Assembly (NCBI RefSeq): GCF_020497125.1
Contig: NC_059080.1
Span: forward strand, 49,789,563 to 49,853,562
Direction: 5' to 3'
DNA: 64,000 bases
Source of the DNA: Mauremys mutica
Lineage: Eukaryota; Chordata; Testudines; Geoemydidae
Shown here: positions 32,930 to 44,504 of the stretch, piece after piece
Layout: every line of letters begins with the position of its first letter
How positions within the stretch are numbered: the first letter of the stretch is position 1
Program-made: the position numbers and the translations under genes
The notes under the pieces: model-generated
The model's input: only the letters and a program-made list of their open reading frames with translations
Database searches by the model: none
What the model was told of the DNA's origin: nothing

Positions 32930-34080
32930 TACATAGATTCCTGCAGCTCTGTCTGCTGGCCACTCAGGGAGGAGGAGCCAAGGCAAACTCAGAGTCTGCC
33001 TGGCAACCAATAGGGAGTGAGATGCCCCTCCCAGGGAGTTGAGGAGAGGGGAGAAGCATTTTGAAGAGGCGGGAGCCAGTGAGGGCCAGGGCAGGACTGG
33101 TTGTGTGGGGATCTGGTGAGTCCCAGGCCTGCAAGCAGGGTTCCCCCTGCGAACTGGCCTCTAGGGACCCGACCGCAGATCCCTCAGCTGGGTTTTCCTT
33201 CCCCACTGGTGATTCCCAATTGGTAGCATTTGCTGAGAAATTTCCCCAGCCAGGCTGGGTTCACCTCCAGCTCCCCTGGTGAGACTAGTCACCACGTGGT
33301 CAGCTCTGCTAGTCCAGGGAAGCTGCCTGCTGAGTATGTGACTAGAGGTTGGGCTAGGAGGCTACAGTTTGGATGTTAGGGTAGTTGTATAACCTACACC
33401 TTGAGCCCTGCGCCCCTTTGTGATGAGGGGAGATCCTAGGACCAACGCAGCCTGATTCCTGCTTGAGAAGGATCCCTGACAGCAGACAGCAGCCCCTCTG
33501 CAGAGGCTGAGGAGTCCAGCGTCATCTTCAAACCTGAAGATCATTCATGGAGTTCTTGAGTACACTGTCTTTACTTAGTTAGTCAGGGAATTTGTTTTGG
33601 GGACCCTCTACTCCCTGAACTGTGTCCTCAAGCCAGGGAGTAAGGGTTTGAGGATTTTATAACCTACTGCTTATTACACCTGTGGAGGGATTCACCACCT
33701 CCTCCCACTTGTGGGTCCTTTGGGCTGTACTGAATCCAGTCAGCCACACTGCTAAACCACTGCAGAGAATTTTATAGGTCATCAAAGGCCCCAGCAAAGT
33801 ACGCGTACCAACATGACACTAATTTTACACTTGTTACATCAAGTCAAGGGTATTTTAAGTGTGGGCACCAGTGACCCTAAAAATAGTGTTTCACCCTGAT
33901 ATGTTGTATTTGTTGCCTGTTTAATATAATTGTTGTGTTGAATATATTTTTATGTGTTGTGTTATTTCTTGGAAGTCTTCAACTATCTGGCAAGTAAGTG
34001 GGGATTCCTCTGTAGTTAGAATTTTCCACCCAAGCTGCCCTGGTGACCCTGCCAGGAAGGAGCGAGGGGGGTGGAGGCAC
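32930..34080. repeat. Unclassified GC-richer block in RNF168 intron 3
   Basis: Composition changes from the AT-rich intron to a mixed, GC-richer block (for example GAAGAGGCGGGAGCCAGTGA at 33064 and CTACTCCCTGAACTGTGTCC at 33608). It may be an LTR or other retroelement relic, but I found neither coding motifs nor matching ends, so the call is tentative. Confidence 0.3.
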
Positions 34081-34316
34081 CACCAAATAATTTCATAACA
34101 AAAAAAGAAAATAGATTCACCCTGCTGAGTGGGTGGCAGAATCCAAAAAAACCCAGACCTGTCCATCAGAACCTGTAAGCGGATTGCCATTAAAGGAGGT
34201 AATCAGGTGGAGAGGGGCACTACATTCATAAGGATTTTTGCATATGCTCTGGAAGATATAAAGATCACTCACTTTGAGAAACACACAGTTCTAATGCCCC
34301 CTAGAGCCAAACTCAC

Positions 34317-34493
34317 CAGATTGATACTCAGCTCCCATGCCAGCTCTTCATCTTGTTTAAGCTGTTCCTTCATCTCTCTTTGCCTTTCTTCTGCCAGCCT
34401 GTGCGCTTCTTCTTCCTCTGCTAACAGCCTTTGAATGTACTCCTCACTTGCTTTGCTCTCCTCTTGTTCATGCGCCCACCTCTCTGCCTTCAC
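34317..34493 (-). CDS. RNF168: RNF168 coding exon 3 (UMI and MIU1)
   Basis: A 59-codon exon, phase 0 at both ends, with acceptor CTTATAG|GTGAAG and donor AATCTG|GTGAGT. It encodes VKAERWAHEQEESKASEEYI, QRLLAEEEEAHRLAEERQRE and MKEQLKQDEELAWELSINL. SEEYIQRLLAEEEE matches the UMI ubiquitin-binding helix and DEELAWELS the MIU1 core; the key Ala and Ser of MIU1 are kept. The whole exon is a charged helix, as in the human protein. Human has RK where this has WE within the MIU1 core. Confidence 0.95.
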
Positions 34494-36296
34494 CTATAAG
34501 AGAAGTTTTTTAAAGATCTGAAATTTAATTTCAAGTGAACCTGCAGACAACACATTATTACACTAGAACCTATCTATCTTGCACTTCATTAATATGAACA
34601 TCCCATAATTCACAAAAAGGCACTCTTCATATTTCTCAGCAAAAATTTAATAGCAGAGTGCTGTGAAACTTCACTATTAAGACTTCACTAATTTTAGCAT
34701 ATATACAGGATGCAATCTAGGATACTATTAAGTATTAAAGCTTCAGTAATCAAAAGAATTAAGTACACTAATGAGCTACCTTTTGGTTCTTACAAAACTG
34801 CATTTGTAAACTTGCTAATTTGCAAGATTCAGTGACTTGCAAAGGGTCTCCCAGTCAGTGTGAAAAGGTTATCTGCAGCGAGAATTCTCCAACTATGTGT
34901 ATCTACAGAAAACCTTGAGAAAAACATGTGCCCTTGATACAACAGACTGGAAACCATCCATATTGCAATGACTGCGTGAAGCTGTTCATTCTCTCATACA
35001 GCTAATCATTTAATGCAGGGATATGGAAGACAGAATAGCACTCATCTCTTTCAATTCCTTTCTAACCCTTTAGAGCACTAAAAAACTCTAACATAGTAGG
35101 GTGGGTGAGTATGGCTCTCTTGATGCAATATACGGAGAACTCTAGTTATGGGTTAAAATCTTTTCTTCCTTTAGGAATTACCTCTCCAGACTCTCTTTCT
35201 CGGGAGATCAGCCAGCAGAAACCACTCCAGTCAGACTAAAGGCACTGTGTTTGTTCTGCATTACCAGGACTACAGACTGGAAAAGCTTGAACTATAGAGT
35301 GGAGGTGTAGAAGTGGCCCAGGGAAGAATATTTTAAGGTGCTCTTGAGTGTCTGACCCTGGCAAACCCTCGTAGGGCTCTGGGCCAAAGACCGGTGGAGT
35401 GGGAGGGCCCAGGCTCCCCTACCACCCTCTAACCACTAGGCACCATCTCTTTCAAGTGCCAGCCATTACAATCCTTCTCCATTCTTCCATTAATGCCAGC
35501 CTTGACATCCCTATAATCTCCTTCCAACACATACTGTAAGAGGAAGGTCGCACATGATCATTGGGCTCACTCAACTTCCTTATTGTCATAATGAAAAACA
35601 ATGCAGCCATCAGGAAAAGGTGCTACAAGAGCATTCAGACATTGGTTCAAATTGAAAAATCTATAAGCTTTATTAGTACCATGTTTAATTCCATTTAGAA
35701 GGGTCCTAAAGTCGAGAGTAAAAAAGAAGCAAGTGATCAAATAATTCCTGCACTGAGCCCAACAATTTGTGGTTGAACAAGAATATATCTTTAGAGAAAC
35801 ATCCAATCTTTATTGAAAGATAAAGATTGAGAATTAGTCACATTCTCTGGTAAACTATTCCAATGGTCACCTACACTAACTTAAAATTGTACACCTTATT
35901 TCTTGTTTGAATTTGTATAGCTTTGACTTCCAGACATTTGATATCGTTATGCCCTTGTGTGCTAGATTAAAGAGCCCAGGGAGAGTATCAAATGTACTCT
36001 CCCTGGGTAGCTTCTTGTACATCATGATCAAGTCACCTCCAAACCTTCTCTTTAATAAGAAAAACTGAACTCGAGTCTCTCACTGTAAGGTGTGTTACCA
36101 AACCTCAAACCATTCTTGTAGCTCTTTCCTCCTCAATTTTCCATTACAGCACTAAACTTACGTTCTATTTTAAAACAAAGAGGAAAAAGTTATTCTAATT
36201 AAATAGTCAAATACTGGAGTCATTCTTTACATACAAGATTCAAATAAATCCATACTCAAGGCAGTTACTACTTTAAACAGGATTTTCTAGACTTAC
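34494..36296 (-). other. RNF168: RNF168 intron 2
   Basis: AT-rich intron with no clear transposon. Short frames inside show no known domain. Confidence 0.5.
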
Positions 36297-36373
36297 CTTG
36301 CTAATCTCCGCCTCATATTCTTGTCTCAGTTCCCCAGGCTTGCTTAGCTGATGCAGTGGTTGGGACATACAAA
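36297..36373 (-). CDS. RNF168: RNF168 coding exon 2 (LRM1)
   Basis: A 77-bp exon with acceptor GATTAG|TTTG and donor AGCAAG|GTAAGT. Joined to exon 1 (phase 1) it reads ICMSQPLHQLSKPGELRQEY followed by EAEISK. The LSKPGELR-EYE-EISK core equals the human LR motif 1, which gives the first ubiquitin-binding module its specificity for RNF8-modified chromatin. The preceding residues (ICMSQPLHQ) differ from human DDYQPVRL. Length and phase fit the flanking exons exactly. Confidence 0.93.
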
Positions 36374-36768
36374 CTAATCCACATCAAAAAAGAAGGGAGT
36401 GTGGGGAAAACAAAATGATCACTTTAAATAGCTCAGATTTTTATAGATTCTTTTCATACCACAGCCCATTACAATTTCATATTATCCTAGTTTAACTTAA
36501 ACCTAAAACATGCAGAACACAACCATATCCAATACTGCACCTTAGCTCAATTGTGTCCACCTAGTGGGAACATACAGTATGTTCCAATTCGTTGAGAAAG
36601 CAAATGAATCTCTCAATCACTTCCAGCTTCCCTCACCCTCTATGAGAAAAATGACCAGGCTTCCTTACACTGTAGGATAGTGACACAAGAAATGTAAAGA
36701 TCTTAAAAGCTGACCTTCAAAGGAAAAAAGAAAGAAAGAGTCTGTGCTCTCTTTTGTTCTTTATAGTA

Positions 36769-36940
36769 CACCTCTACCTCGATATAACACAACTTCGGAT
36801 ATAACGCGGTAAAGCAGTGCTCTGGGGGGTGGGGCTGCGCACTCCAGTGGATCAAAGCAAGTTTGATATAACATGGTTTCACCTATAACGTGGTAAGATT
36901 TTTTGGCTCCCGAGGACAGCGTTATATCGAGGTAGAGGTG
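36769..36940. mobile_element. 172-bp MITE, perfect 20-bp inverted ends, TA duplication
   Basis: CACCTCTACCTCGATATAAC at 36769-36788 is exactly repeated in inverted form at 36921-36940. TA lies on both sides (36767-36768, 36941-36942). This is the signature of a Tc1/mariner or Tigger-type non-autonomous element. It sits in RNF168 intron 1 of the coding series. Confidence 0.85.
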
Positions 36941-37751
36941 TATATAAAGACAGCCTGAAATGTGTGTTGCTTTGAAGCTATTTAACAGGATTCTCACTCT
37001 TGGGTGTAAACATTTTTGACAGGATAGAACTCTCAAAGCTCATGTGTTGCAGGGCTTCACCCTCACATATCAGAGGGAACATTCCCATCCTGGACTGGCA
37101 GTGATACAGTTCACTGGCGTCCTCAAATGTCAATTTCTTTTTCAAACAAATGGAAGAAATTTATCAATTCACAGCTGTACAAATAAAGCCACTCAAACTC
37201 TGATGGCAGTGAATGGACAAGTGAGATTCCTGTAAGAATATTATTTTCAGAGAAGCAAAATTAAGCATGTCTCCCTCCTTCTTGATGAAGGATATGATGC
37301 CCTGATTACTTGTTTGAAACTTCTGGGATATCAGGCTCTGAAGGTTCTCAGAGCACTCAGTACTGTCCTTATTTTGCAAACAATAATGTGCAGGTTTTAT
37401 CAGTGCAGCAAGTTTATAGCATGTGCCTATAATTTTATTACTGCTTGATCTAGTGTGTATTGTTACTTTTTTTATTAAATGGGACATTTCTTGAGCTACT
37501 TACTTTCCAAAAGTAAGAGTCCTGTAATTTCCTTTTTTAAAGATACCATTATTATTATTTAAAGGTACCACTCTTGATTAAGTAGCTTAAGAGATGTCCC
37601 ATTTAATAAAACATTCTCACTAGATCAAACAGTGATAACATTATAGGCTCCTGCGCAAACAAACCAATTTGATCTTTTTAAATAAAGAAAGAGAAACCAG
37701 GCCCTTTCAACCGCGTAAGGTAAATACAAATGTTTCAAGGATACTCTACCA

Positions 37752-38054
37752 CAGGGGTAGGCAACCTATGGCACACGTGCCGAAGGCGGCACACAAGCTG
37801 ATTTTCAGTGGCACTCATGTTGCCTGGGTCCTGGCCGCCGGTCCTGGGGGCTCTGCATTTTAATTTAATTTTAAATGAAGCTTCTTAAAAAAAACCTTAT
37901 TTACTTTACATACAACAATAGTTTAGTTATATATTATAGACTTATAGAAAGAGACCTTCTAAAAACATTAATGTATTACTGGCACGCAAAACCTTAAATT
38001 AGAGTGAATAAATGAAGACTCGGCACACCGCTTCTGAAAGGTTGCCGACCTTTG
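37752..38054. mobile_element. hAT MITE with perfect 8-bp target duplication
   Basis: CTCTACCA flanks the element at 37744-37751 and 38055-38062. The ends are CAGGGGTAGGCAACCTATGG and the inverted GGTTGCCGACCTTTG. The interior is AT-rich. Charlie-like hAT by TIR and duplication length. Confidence 0.85.
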
Positions 38055-38083
38055 CTCTACCATCACAATATATTTTCAAATTT

Positions 38084-38340
38084 GGCTCTCTCTACACTAA
38101 TACTTTTATTCGCAAAACTTTTGTCGGGCAGGGGTGTGAAAAAAAAGAAGAAAAAAAAACCACACAACACTCTTGACCAACATAAGTGTCAGTGTGAACA
38201 GAGCTATGTCAGTGGGAGAGCATCTCCTGCTGACAGCTCCCGCCGCTTGTTTGGGGTGGTTTAATTATGCCGGCATACAGCAGCTACACAGGAGACCTTA
38301 CTACTGTGCTGCTATAAGATCTATAGTGTAGACATGGCCT
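38084..38340. mobile_element. MITE with GTCTACACTA-type ends
   Basis: The left end CTCTCTACACTAATAC and the right end CTATAGTGTAGACATGGCC are inverted relatives of the ends at 9997, 43053 and 59876. TTTGGC flanks both sides, so the exact duplication is unclear. A 31-bp A/G-rich low-complexity tract lies at about 38136-38160. Confidence 0.6.
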
Positions 38341-39640
38341 TTGGCTCAGCTAGAGAAAAGAGACAGAGTGGGATATGACAATATCAAAATTACAAACTAT
38401 ATGTTGTAATAGAATCCTGCTGTACTGCATTCCAGACAGCTGCCCTAATTTGGGAAAGGTGTATAATATCTTGCTGAAAGACCATCACTAAGCAATCTGG
38501 GGCCACTGACTCAGAACAAACACTATGGAACAATGGTCTCTACACAGACGGAGGGGCCCAAACATGAGAGTCGGATCTGGAGTTTCTGAATTTGAGCACA
38601 TGGCACAGAGACAGAGGCCTTATTGAAGAGCTGGGTTTTGCTCCGTGCAAGGGGCTGACAACACATATGGAGGACTTACAGGAGAGGTGGCAGGCGGGAC
38701 TCTGCCCAGCCTGAAATGCTGATGAACCATGGACTCACAAGAAGGAGTAAACTCAGACTAGGGGCAAGTGCATCTCATTACTTTTGTTATTTTCAAAGAT
38801 ATGTAATGCTCAAGTGTTTTAAGACTAAAAGTTACTGTGGCTAAGAAATTCCTTTGCTAAGCTTGTTTCCTGCCATGTTGTCTTTGAAGGAGTTAAACTG
38901 GAAGCTCAGAATACCCACAGTCACGGAGTGTGTGTAAGCAACTGGGAGCACAAGCAGTGCTTGATTACAGGAGGGCTTTGAGGGGGGGGGGGGGGAGGGA
39001 GTCGGCCTTACTAGCTTTTGAGGCTATCCCACTTCTGATTTATTCAAAGGCAGCAGGGCAGCTGTGTTTTGCCCCCTTACTTCTCCCTGAGTGGCCTGTA
39101 GCAGGGCTAGGAATGGCAGGGAGAGCAACAGCAGCAGGTGCTGCTCCCTATGGCAGGAGGGGGGCATTTCAAGGAGAAGAGACAGTCTACGGAGAGAATG
39201 CTGCTGGGAGAATGGGCCCCAGCACTACCACTTCATGGGGGCACCATGAATGTCCTCCGACCGCAGCTGGTCCTACTTGCCCAGGCTCAGCGCTTCACTG
39301 GCAGATCCCAGGCTCTGATGCCCTGCTCTGCAGAAGCCCTTTCACCCTGCCAGGAAGCACAAGGCACTGCCCAGTGTCCTGGCCAGCTACTTGGAAGAGA
39401 TTGGCTCAAGCCTGCTGGGTCCTGTCTTGACCACTCTTCCTCCGGCAACAGGCTGGGGGAGAAAGATGGGAAAGAGAGTTGGGGGACTGGGTGAGCCCAG
39501 GGGGAAAGGGGACCATCCCTTTCTAGGAGCTCTAAATTGGGGAGAGGGCCCGTGGGATGGGAGGGGAGTCAGAGTGGAAGGAGGGCCAGAGATGGGAGTC
39601 AGGGGGAGCCAAGAGTGGAATAAGGAAGCTAGGGGGTGTT
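38341..39640. other. RNF168 intron, includes poly-G tract; no gene recognised
   Basis: Unique-looking sequence with a 14-G run near 38983-38996. The 166- and 118-codon frames at 38930-39494 have no recognisable domain and lie in GC-rich DNA. Confidence 0.4.
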
Positions 39641-40040
39641 GGCTGGGATGATTTAGTTGGTGGTGGTCCTGCTTTGAGCAGGGGGTTGGACTAGATACCT
39701 CCTGAGGTCTCTTCCAACCCTGATATTCTGTGATTCTATGAAAAAGGTGGGAGGATGCAGGTTAAAAGCAGAGGCAAAAGGCAGATGTGGGTATAATGGT
39801 CAGTGGCAGGTAGAAAGGATGCTGTGGTGGGTGCAGAAGGGAGAGTTATTAGTGGGGGTGGGGGCGGAGGCAGGTGGGTAACAGATAGGGGAGATGGGGA
39901 TTTAAGGGTAGGGCAGGAGGGCGAATTAGGAGTAGGGGAGGCAGAGGCAGAAGTTAGGGGGCAGTTAGGGGTAGGGAAGAGGCAGTTAGGAAGGGGAGGA
40001 GGCAGGGCAGAAGGCGGGGGCTAAAGGCAGAGGGGAGAAG
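39560..40040. repeat. Purine-rich (G/A) low-complexity tract
   Basis: The plus strand is strongly G+A-biased (GGGGAGGCAGAGGCAGAAGT, GGAAGGGGAGGAGGCAGGGC), interrupted at 39643-39742 by a CR1 tail (GATTTAGTTGG to GTGATTCTATGA). Such polypurine DNA can form triplex or quadruplex structures. Confidence 0.6.
39643..39742 (+). mobile_element. CR1 3' tail
   Basis: GGTCCTGCTTTGAGCAGGGG, GACTAGATACCTCCTGAGG and the terminal TGTGATTCTATGA identify a very short 5'-truncated CR1. Confidence 0.8.
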
Positions 40041-40059
40041 ACAGTTTTGCAGCAGCAGT

Positions 40060-41041
40060 AGTTTAGGTAAGACAATATGCCTATAGGCCTTTTCTTATTT
40101 TAACATTTTCACTCTGTTTACTTTGTTCCTTTGGATAAACACTTTGTTTTGAAGAAGCTGATTTGAATCGCTCCATTTACCTATTTGTCACTAGTCTTGA
40201 AGAGAAGTCTTTAGCAGCAGTGAAAACCTAGATGACCCTGCTAGAGCAGCATAGTTCGTAAACAGGGACGCTCTGACCTGGAGACCTGGTTTAACAACGG
40301 AATGACTTGCATGCAGGATTCCAGCCTAAGAGCAAGCCTCTCACTTGGAAGGTTGCCCATGGAAGCTCAGTGATAGGGGCCAAAGGTACAGTTCACCCTG
40401 AACCATGACAAGTATCCCATACCCTAAGCTGAAACAAATTTGTTTCATATCTCTCTGATTCAGAGATCACTCACATAAGGCTACCCAGGTTAGGATATAT
40501 ATCTGCAGATCCTCTTGTGGCAAAAAACCCTTTGATATCAGAGTATGACAACCAGAAAATTCCACAGGGTTCTCTCCAGAAAGTTGTGATAGTCATGACG
40601 TTTTCACATGAATAAAAAAATCTGTATAAAACAGTCACACACAGCCAGGAAAGCCAATTTAATACCAAGAGACAATCGGTGTTCCTGTTGCAGGCTTTAC
40701 TTGGGGCCAGCAGGCCTAGTGGGCAGGCTGCAGTTCAACAGTTTTGGGATTCCCTTGTCAGGCAGTCTGAGGGCCTGGTTGTCAAGTTACAGTCCATCAT
40801 TCCCCTGTGCTTCCTGGGTTCTCTCAGTCAGCCACCAGCGGAAGGAAGTGGTACCAAGGCCCTCCCTTTCCAATGGGAAAGTGGTGAGGAGGGAGTCTCA
40901 GACCCTCTTAGCCAATACACTAGACCAGCCTCCACTGGGCCACTTCCTACATCTCCTGTTCTCTCTTTGGCACGGGTGCAATCTCCACACACTGCTTCCC
41001 TCTCAAAGGGTTGCTCTCACAGTCTCAACAATTCAGATAAT
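40060..41041. other. RNF168 intron, no gene recognised
   Basis: The 40650-41040 part is GC-richer and may be a degraded repeat. No domain was seen in the 191- and 124-codon frames at 40608-41183. Confidence 0.35.
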
Positions 41042-41112
41042 CTCCTGCTTTGAGCAGGGGATTGGACTAGATTACCTCCTGAGGTCTCTTCCAACCCTAA
41101 TCTTCTATGATC
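41042..41112 (+). mobile_element. CR1 3' tail fragment
   Basis: CCTGCTTTGAGCAGGGGATT through AACCCTAATCTTCTATGATC is the CR1 terminal segment, about 70 bp. Confidence 0.75.
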
Positions 41113-41479
41113 ATCTGGGGCTTCCCAGTTCACTGTCAGTGTCCAGTTGTTTCCTCTTCTTGGGGTGGGAGAGAAGGGAGTGAGGCCCCTGCCCTCCTGG
41201 TCAGCTCTTACTCCAGTCCAGACCTTTCCCCTGTAGATCGCTTTGTGCCAGAAGCTACAGGACCTTACCCCTGGGGGAATTCTGTGCCACTGTGCAATGC
41301 AGAGTTTTGCAGAAATTAATGTTGTGTGTCCAGAATTTCTTTTCACCCACAAAAATGGTCTGCAGTGCAGCTGGCTGCCACTGGGGTCCACTGGACCTGG
41401 CAGAGCCCAGCTTGCACATAGAAGATACTGCCCATCACAATCCCCTGAGCAACAAGTCTGTCTGCTGATATTTAAATAC

Positions 41480-42656
41480 AGAAGAGGATATCCTCCAGGG
41501 AGATTTGGATGACCTTGTAAACTGGAGTATTAGTAATAGGATGAAATTCAATAGTGAGAAGTGTAAGGTTATGCATTTAGGGATGACTAACAGGAATTTT
41601 AGTTATAAGCTGGGGATGCACCAGTTGGAAGTAACGGAAGAGGAGAAGGACCTCGGAGTCCTGGTTGATCGCAGGATGACTATGAGTCGGCAATGTGATG
41701 TGGCCGTTAAAAAAGCTAATGCGGTCTTGGGATGCATTAGGCGAGGTATTTCTAGTAGAGATAAGGAGGTGCTAGTCCCGTTATACAAGGCGTTGGTGAG
41801 ACCTCATTTGGAGTACTGTGTGCAGTTTTGGTCTCCCATGTTTAAGAAGGATGAATTCAAACTGGAACGAGTACAAAGAAGGGCCACTAGAATGATCCGA
41901 GGAACGGAAAGCCTGTTGTATGAAAGGAGACTTGAGGAGCTCGGTTTGTTTTCCTTAACCAAAAGAAGGTTAAGAGGAGATATGATTGCTCTCTTTAAAT
42001 ATATCAGAGGGATAAATACCAGGGAGGGAGAGGAATTATTTCAGCTCAGTACTAATGTGGACACGAGAACAAATGGATATAAATTGGCAGTCGGGAAGTT
42101 TAGGCTTGAAATTAGACAAAGGTTTCTAACCATCAGGGGAGTGAAATTCTGGAACAGCCTACCGAGGGAAACAGTGGGGGCGAAGGACCTCTCTGGCTTT
42201 AAGATTAAGCTTGATAAGTTTATGGAGGGAATGGTTTGATAGGATAACGTGATTTAGCCAATAGGTCAATAACGTGCGACCACTGGTAATTAGTACCGAG
42301 GGTCAATGTTGGGATATTGAAAGTCTTTTTCCTGAGTGTCTGGCTGGAGAGTCTTGCCCACATGCTCGGGGTTCAGCTGATCGCCATATTTGGGGTCGGG
42401 AAGGAATTTTCCTCCAGGGTAGATTGGCAGTGGCCCTGGAGGTTTTTCGCCTTCCTCCGCAGCATGGGGCAGGGGTCACTTGCTGGAGGATTATCTGCTA
42501 CTTGAAGTCTTTAAATCAGGATTTGGGGACTTCAACAGCTGAGTCAAGGGAGAGAATTATTTCAGGAGTGGGTGGGTCAGCTTTTGTGGCCTGCATCTTG
42601 CGGGAGGTCAGACTAGATGATCATAATGGTCCCTTCTGATCTTAAGTTCTATGATT
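41480..42656 (+). mobile_element. CR1 LINE, young 5'-truncated copy
   Basis: The copy starts inside ORF2 (ILQGDLDDLVNWSISNRMKF) and runs to the 3' end GGTCCCTTCTGATCTTAAG. It carries the longest open CR1 frame in the window and hardly any disabling changes, so it is among the most recent CR1 insertions here. Confidence 0.92.
41505..42239 (+). pseudogene. CR1 ORF2 C-terminal fragment, uninterrupted
   Basis: 244 codons without a stop: [115 protein letters not shown] and FMEGMV-stop. This is the region after the RT palm, lacking the FADD catalytic box and the endonuclease because of 5' truncation, so it cannot be active on its own. Confidence 0.9.
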
Positions 42657-43052
42657 AGCAAAGATACTGAAATAATTCATTGAAAATCCTGAGGAAACCT
42701 CAGGAGTAAATAAAATCAACTGATGTCACTGAAAGCTTGCAGCCCTCCAAAACTATTTGGTTGGAACTTCTAAATTGAATGTGAAGTTGGAGGGTTAACA
42801 CCCAAGGCTGAGAATCCTGATGATGGTGTCTAAAGAATTTTTTTCACCTTATTTTACCTTAGAAATATCAGGAATGTCAAGTTTGGTCTTCCCTGGTTTG
42901 ACTAAAGAATTCATCATGGTTATCCAACACATATTGATCATAATAGAAAGGATTGGTGTGGATGGAGGAGAGTTAAATCATTGATATTAACCTTTTCTCC
43001 TAAATATTTTACTTAATTAGGCGTCAAAACAACTAAGTTTTAAACAGTCTAA

Positions 43053-43258
43053 GGGCAAGTCTACACTTAAAATGCTACACCGGTGCAGCTGTGCTGCTGT
43101 AGTGCTAAAGTGAAGATGCTCCTACACTGACAAGAGAGCTCCCCAAGGGAGGTAGCTATGTTGACGGTCGATATACCCAAGTTGCTCAGGGGCATGGATT
43201 TTTCACGCCCCTGAGCAACATAGTTATTCCGCTATAGGTCTGTAGTGTAGACCTGGAC
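43053..43258. mobile_element. 206-bp MITE with TAA duplication
   Basis: The left end GGGCAAGTCTACACTTAAAA and the inverted right end GTCCAGGTCTACACTACAG match at most positions. TAA is present on both sides (43050-43052, 43259-43261), fitting PIF/Harbinger. It contains an inner inverted pair near 43187-43221 (GCTCAGGGGC/GCCCCTGAGC). Confidence 0.75.
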
Positions 43259-43261
43259 TAA

Positions 43262-44203
43262 ATAAAAATCACTAACTCTCAGTTAACCATTTTTCACTTC
43301 CTTGTGATTGTGAGGTCAATCCTAGTAGTTGTCAGAACCTGGGCTCGAACAGATACCCACTGTTTTTGGGAAGCAGCCTAGGCCATCATGCCACACTGAC
43401 ACATTAGATTACATGGGAATTCACAGACTTGGAGGGCCAGCTTCCAGGGTTCCAAGACCTGCTTCCTGACTGGCCACAGGATCTTGACCCTGATTGGTTG
43501 GTGACTATATATAAACTTACTGCCTCCCTTTTGGCCTTGTCTGAGCAAGAAGCCATTGCCTGCTAGTTGCTACTCAGACCCCCCTGATCTTGCCTTGCCC
43601 CACCTGACCTCATCTGGCTGCCTCGCCCTGACCCCAGCACCCTCCTCACTGTACCTTCCCCCTGGATTAGATCTTCCAGCAATCCCTTGTGTTAACTCTG
43701 ACCACCACTTGGGACTGCCCATTGACCTGGCCAACTCCCCGCCATGACAGTAGTCTATCCAGCAGTCTCCCAGGCTGTGCCTACTCTAAGAAAACTGGAA
43801 CCTGGGGTCAGTAAAATGTAGACAGGGTTAAAAATACCCAAGCCATGTAATTCACACTACACTGGTGATCAAATAAAAAGACCGAACCACCATTTACAGC
43901 CTCCTCTATTACCATTACTGGTAATTTTCCTTGCATAGACAAGAGGCCCATTTTTTGTGTAAAAACAAATGTGCACTTTTGAAAAAACAAACATACATGT
44001 AGCTTGCCTTCTTTATATTTACATAAAAAAAGGGCACAAGCACATTTCTTTCCTTTGCAAATTACCTTTAATTTCCCAGATGATTCAATAATTTAGCTGC
44101 GCCAGCAATTACTTTATGATCTCACTTCATGACATCCAAGCTCACTAATACCAATTACTTTCCTACGGCACAAACAGATACAAGACAAATGACTTTTACT
44201 TAC
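43262..44203 (-). other. RNF168: RNF168 intron 1 of the coding series, no feature
   Basis: No exon or clear repeat. The frame at 43556-43747 shows nothing recognisable. Confidence 0.4.
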
Positions 44204-44504
44204 TGTTTTCTTCCAGATCCTGTCCATTAACTCTGCGCTGGCATTCTTCTGGGTAATTCTTTTGAATCCTTTCCCACAGTTCCCAATTGATAAGAGTATT
44301 TTTGCGGGCATTATATCGTGCCCAAGAAGAGACCCACCGGCGGCAAAAAGGACAGTACAGACTTGCCTTCTCTACTGTCAACTGGAAACAAGAGTTACAG
44401 AGTGTGTGGTTGCATGGCAGGGTCACTGGCTCCACAAAAATGTCCATGCAGATTTGGCAAAGACAGTCAGTCAAGGAAAGAGGAGCCTCAGATTTCTTTG
44501 ACAT
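44204..44504 (-). CDS. RNF168: E3 ubiquitin-protein ligase RNF168, first coding exon (RING)
   Basis: The ATG at 44504 opens MSKKSEAPLSLTDCLCQICM. The C3HC4 RING is complete: CQIC, PCNHTLC, CNSC, CPFC. RNF168 is recruited to double-strand breaks by RNF8-dependent ubiquitin and ubiquitinates H2A at K13/K15, which recruits 53BP1. After the RING come RRWVSSWARYNARKNTL and NWELW, like human RRRVSSW-RYH-RRNSLVN. By alignment the third Arg (human R57, the nucleosome acidic-patch contact) is Trp here (TGG, 44334-44336). An upstream in-frame ATG at 44519 would add MLGIK; I prefer 44504 by similarity to vertebrate starts. The donor GAAAACA|GTAAGT ends the exon in phase 1. A splice acceptor GACTGCAG|GTACTG at 44548/44547 shows that a further non-coding exon lies upstream. 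Confidence 0.96.

Noticed and set aside
38930..39494. Possible plus-strand gene (166- and 118-codon frames)
   Set aside because: No recognisable domain, overlapping frames of similar length and GC-rich DNA. It could be a non-coding repeat.
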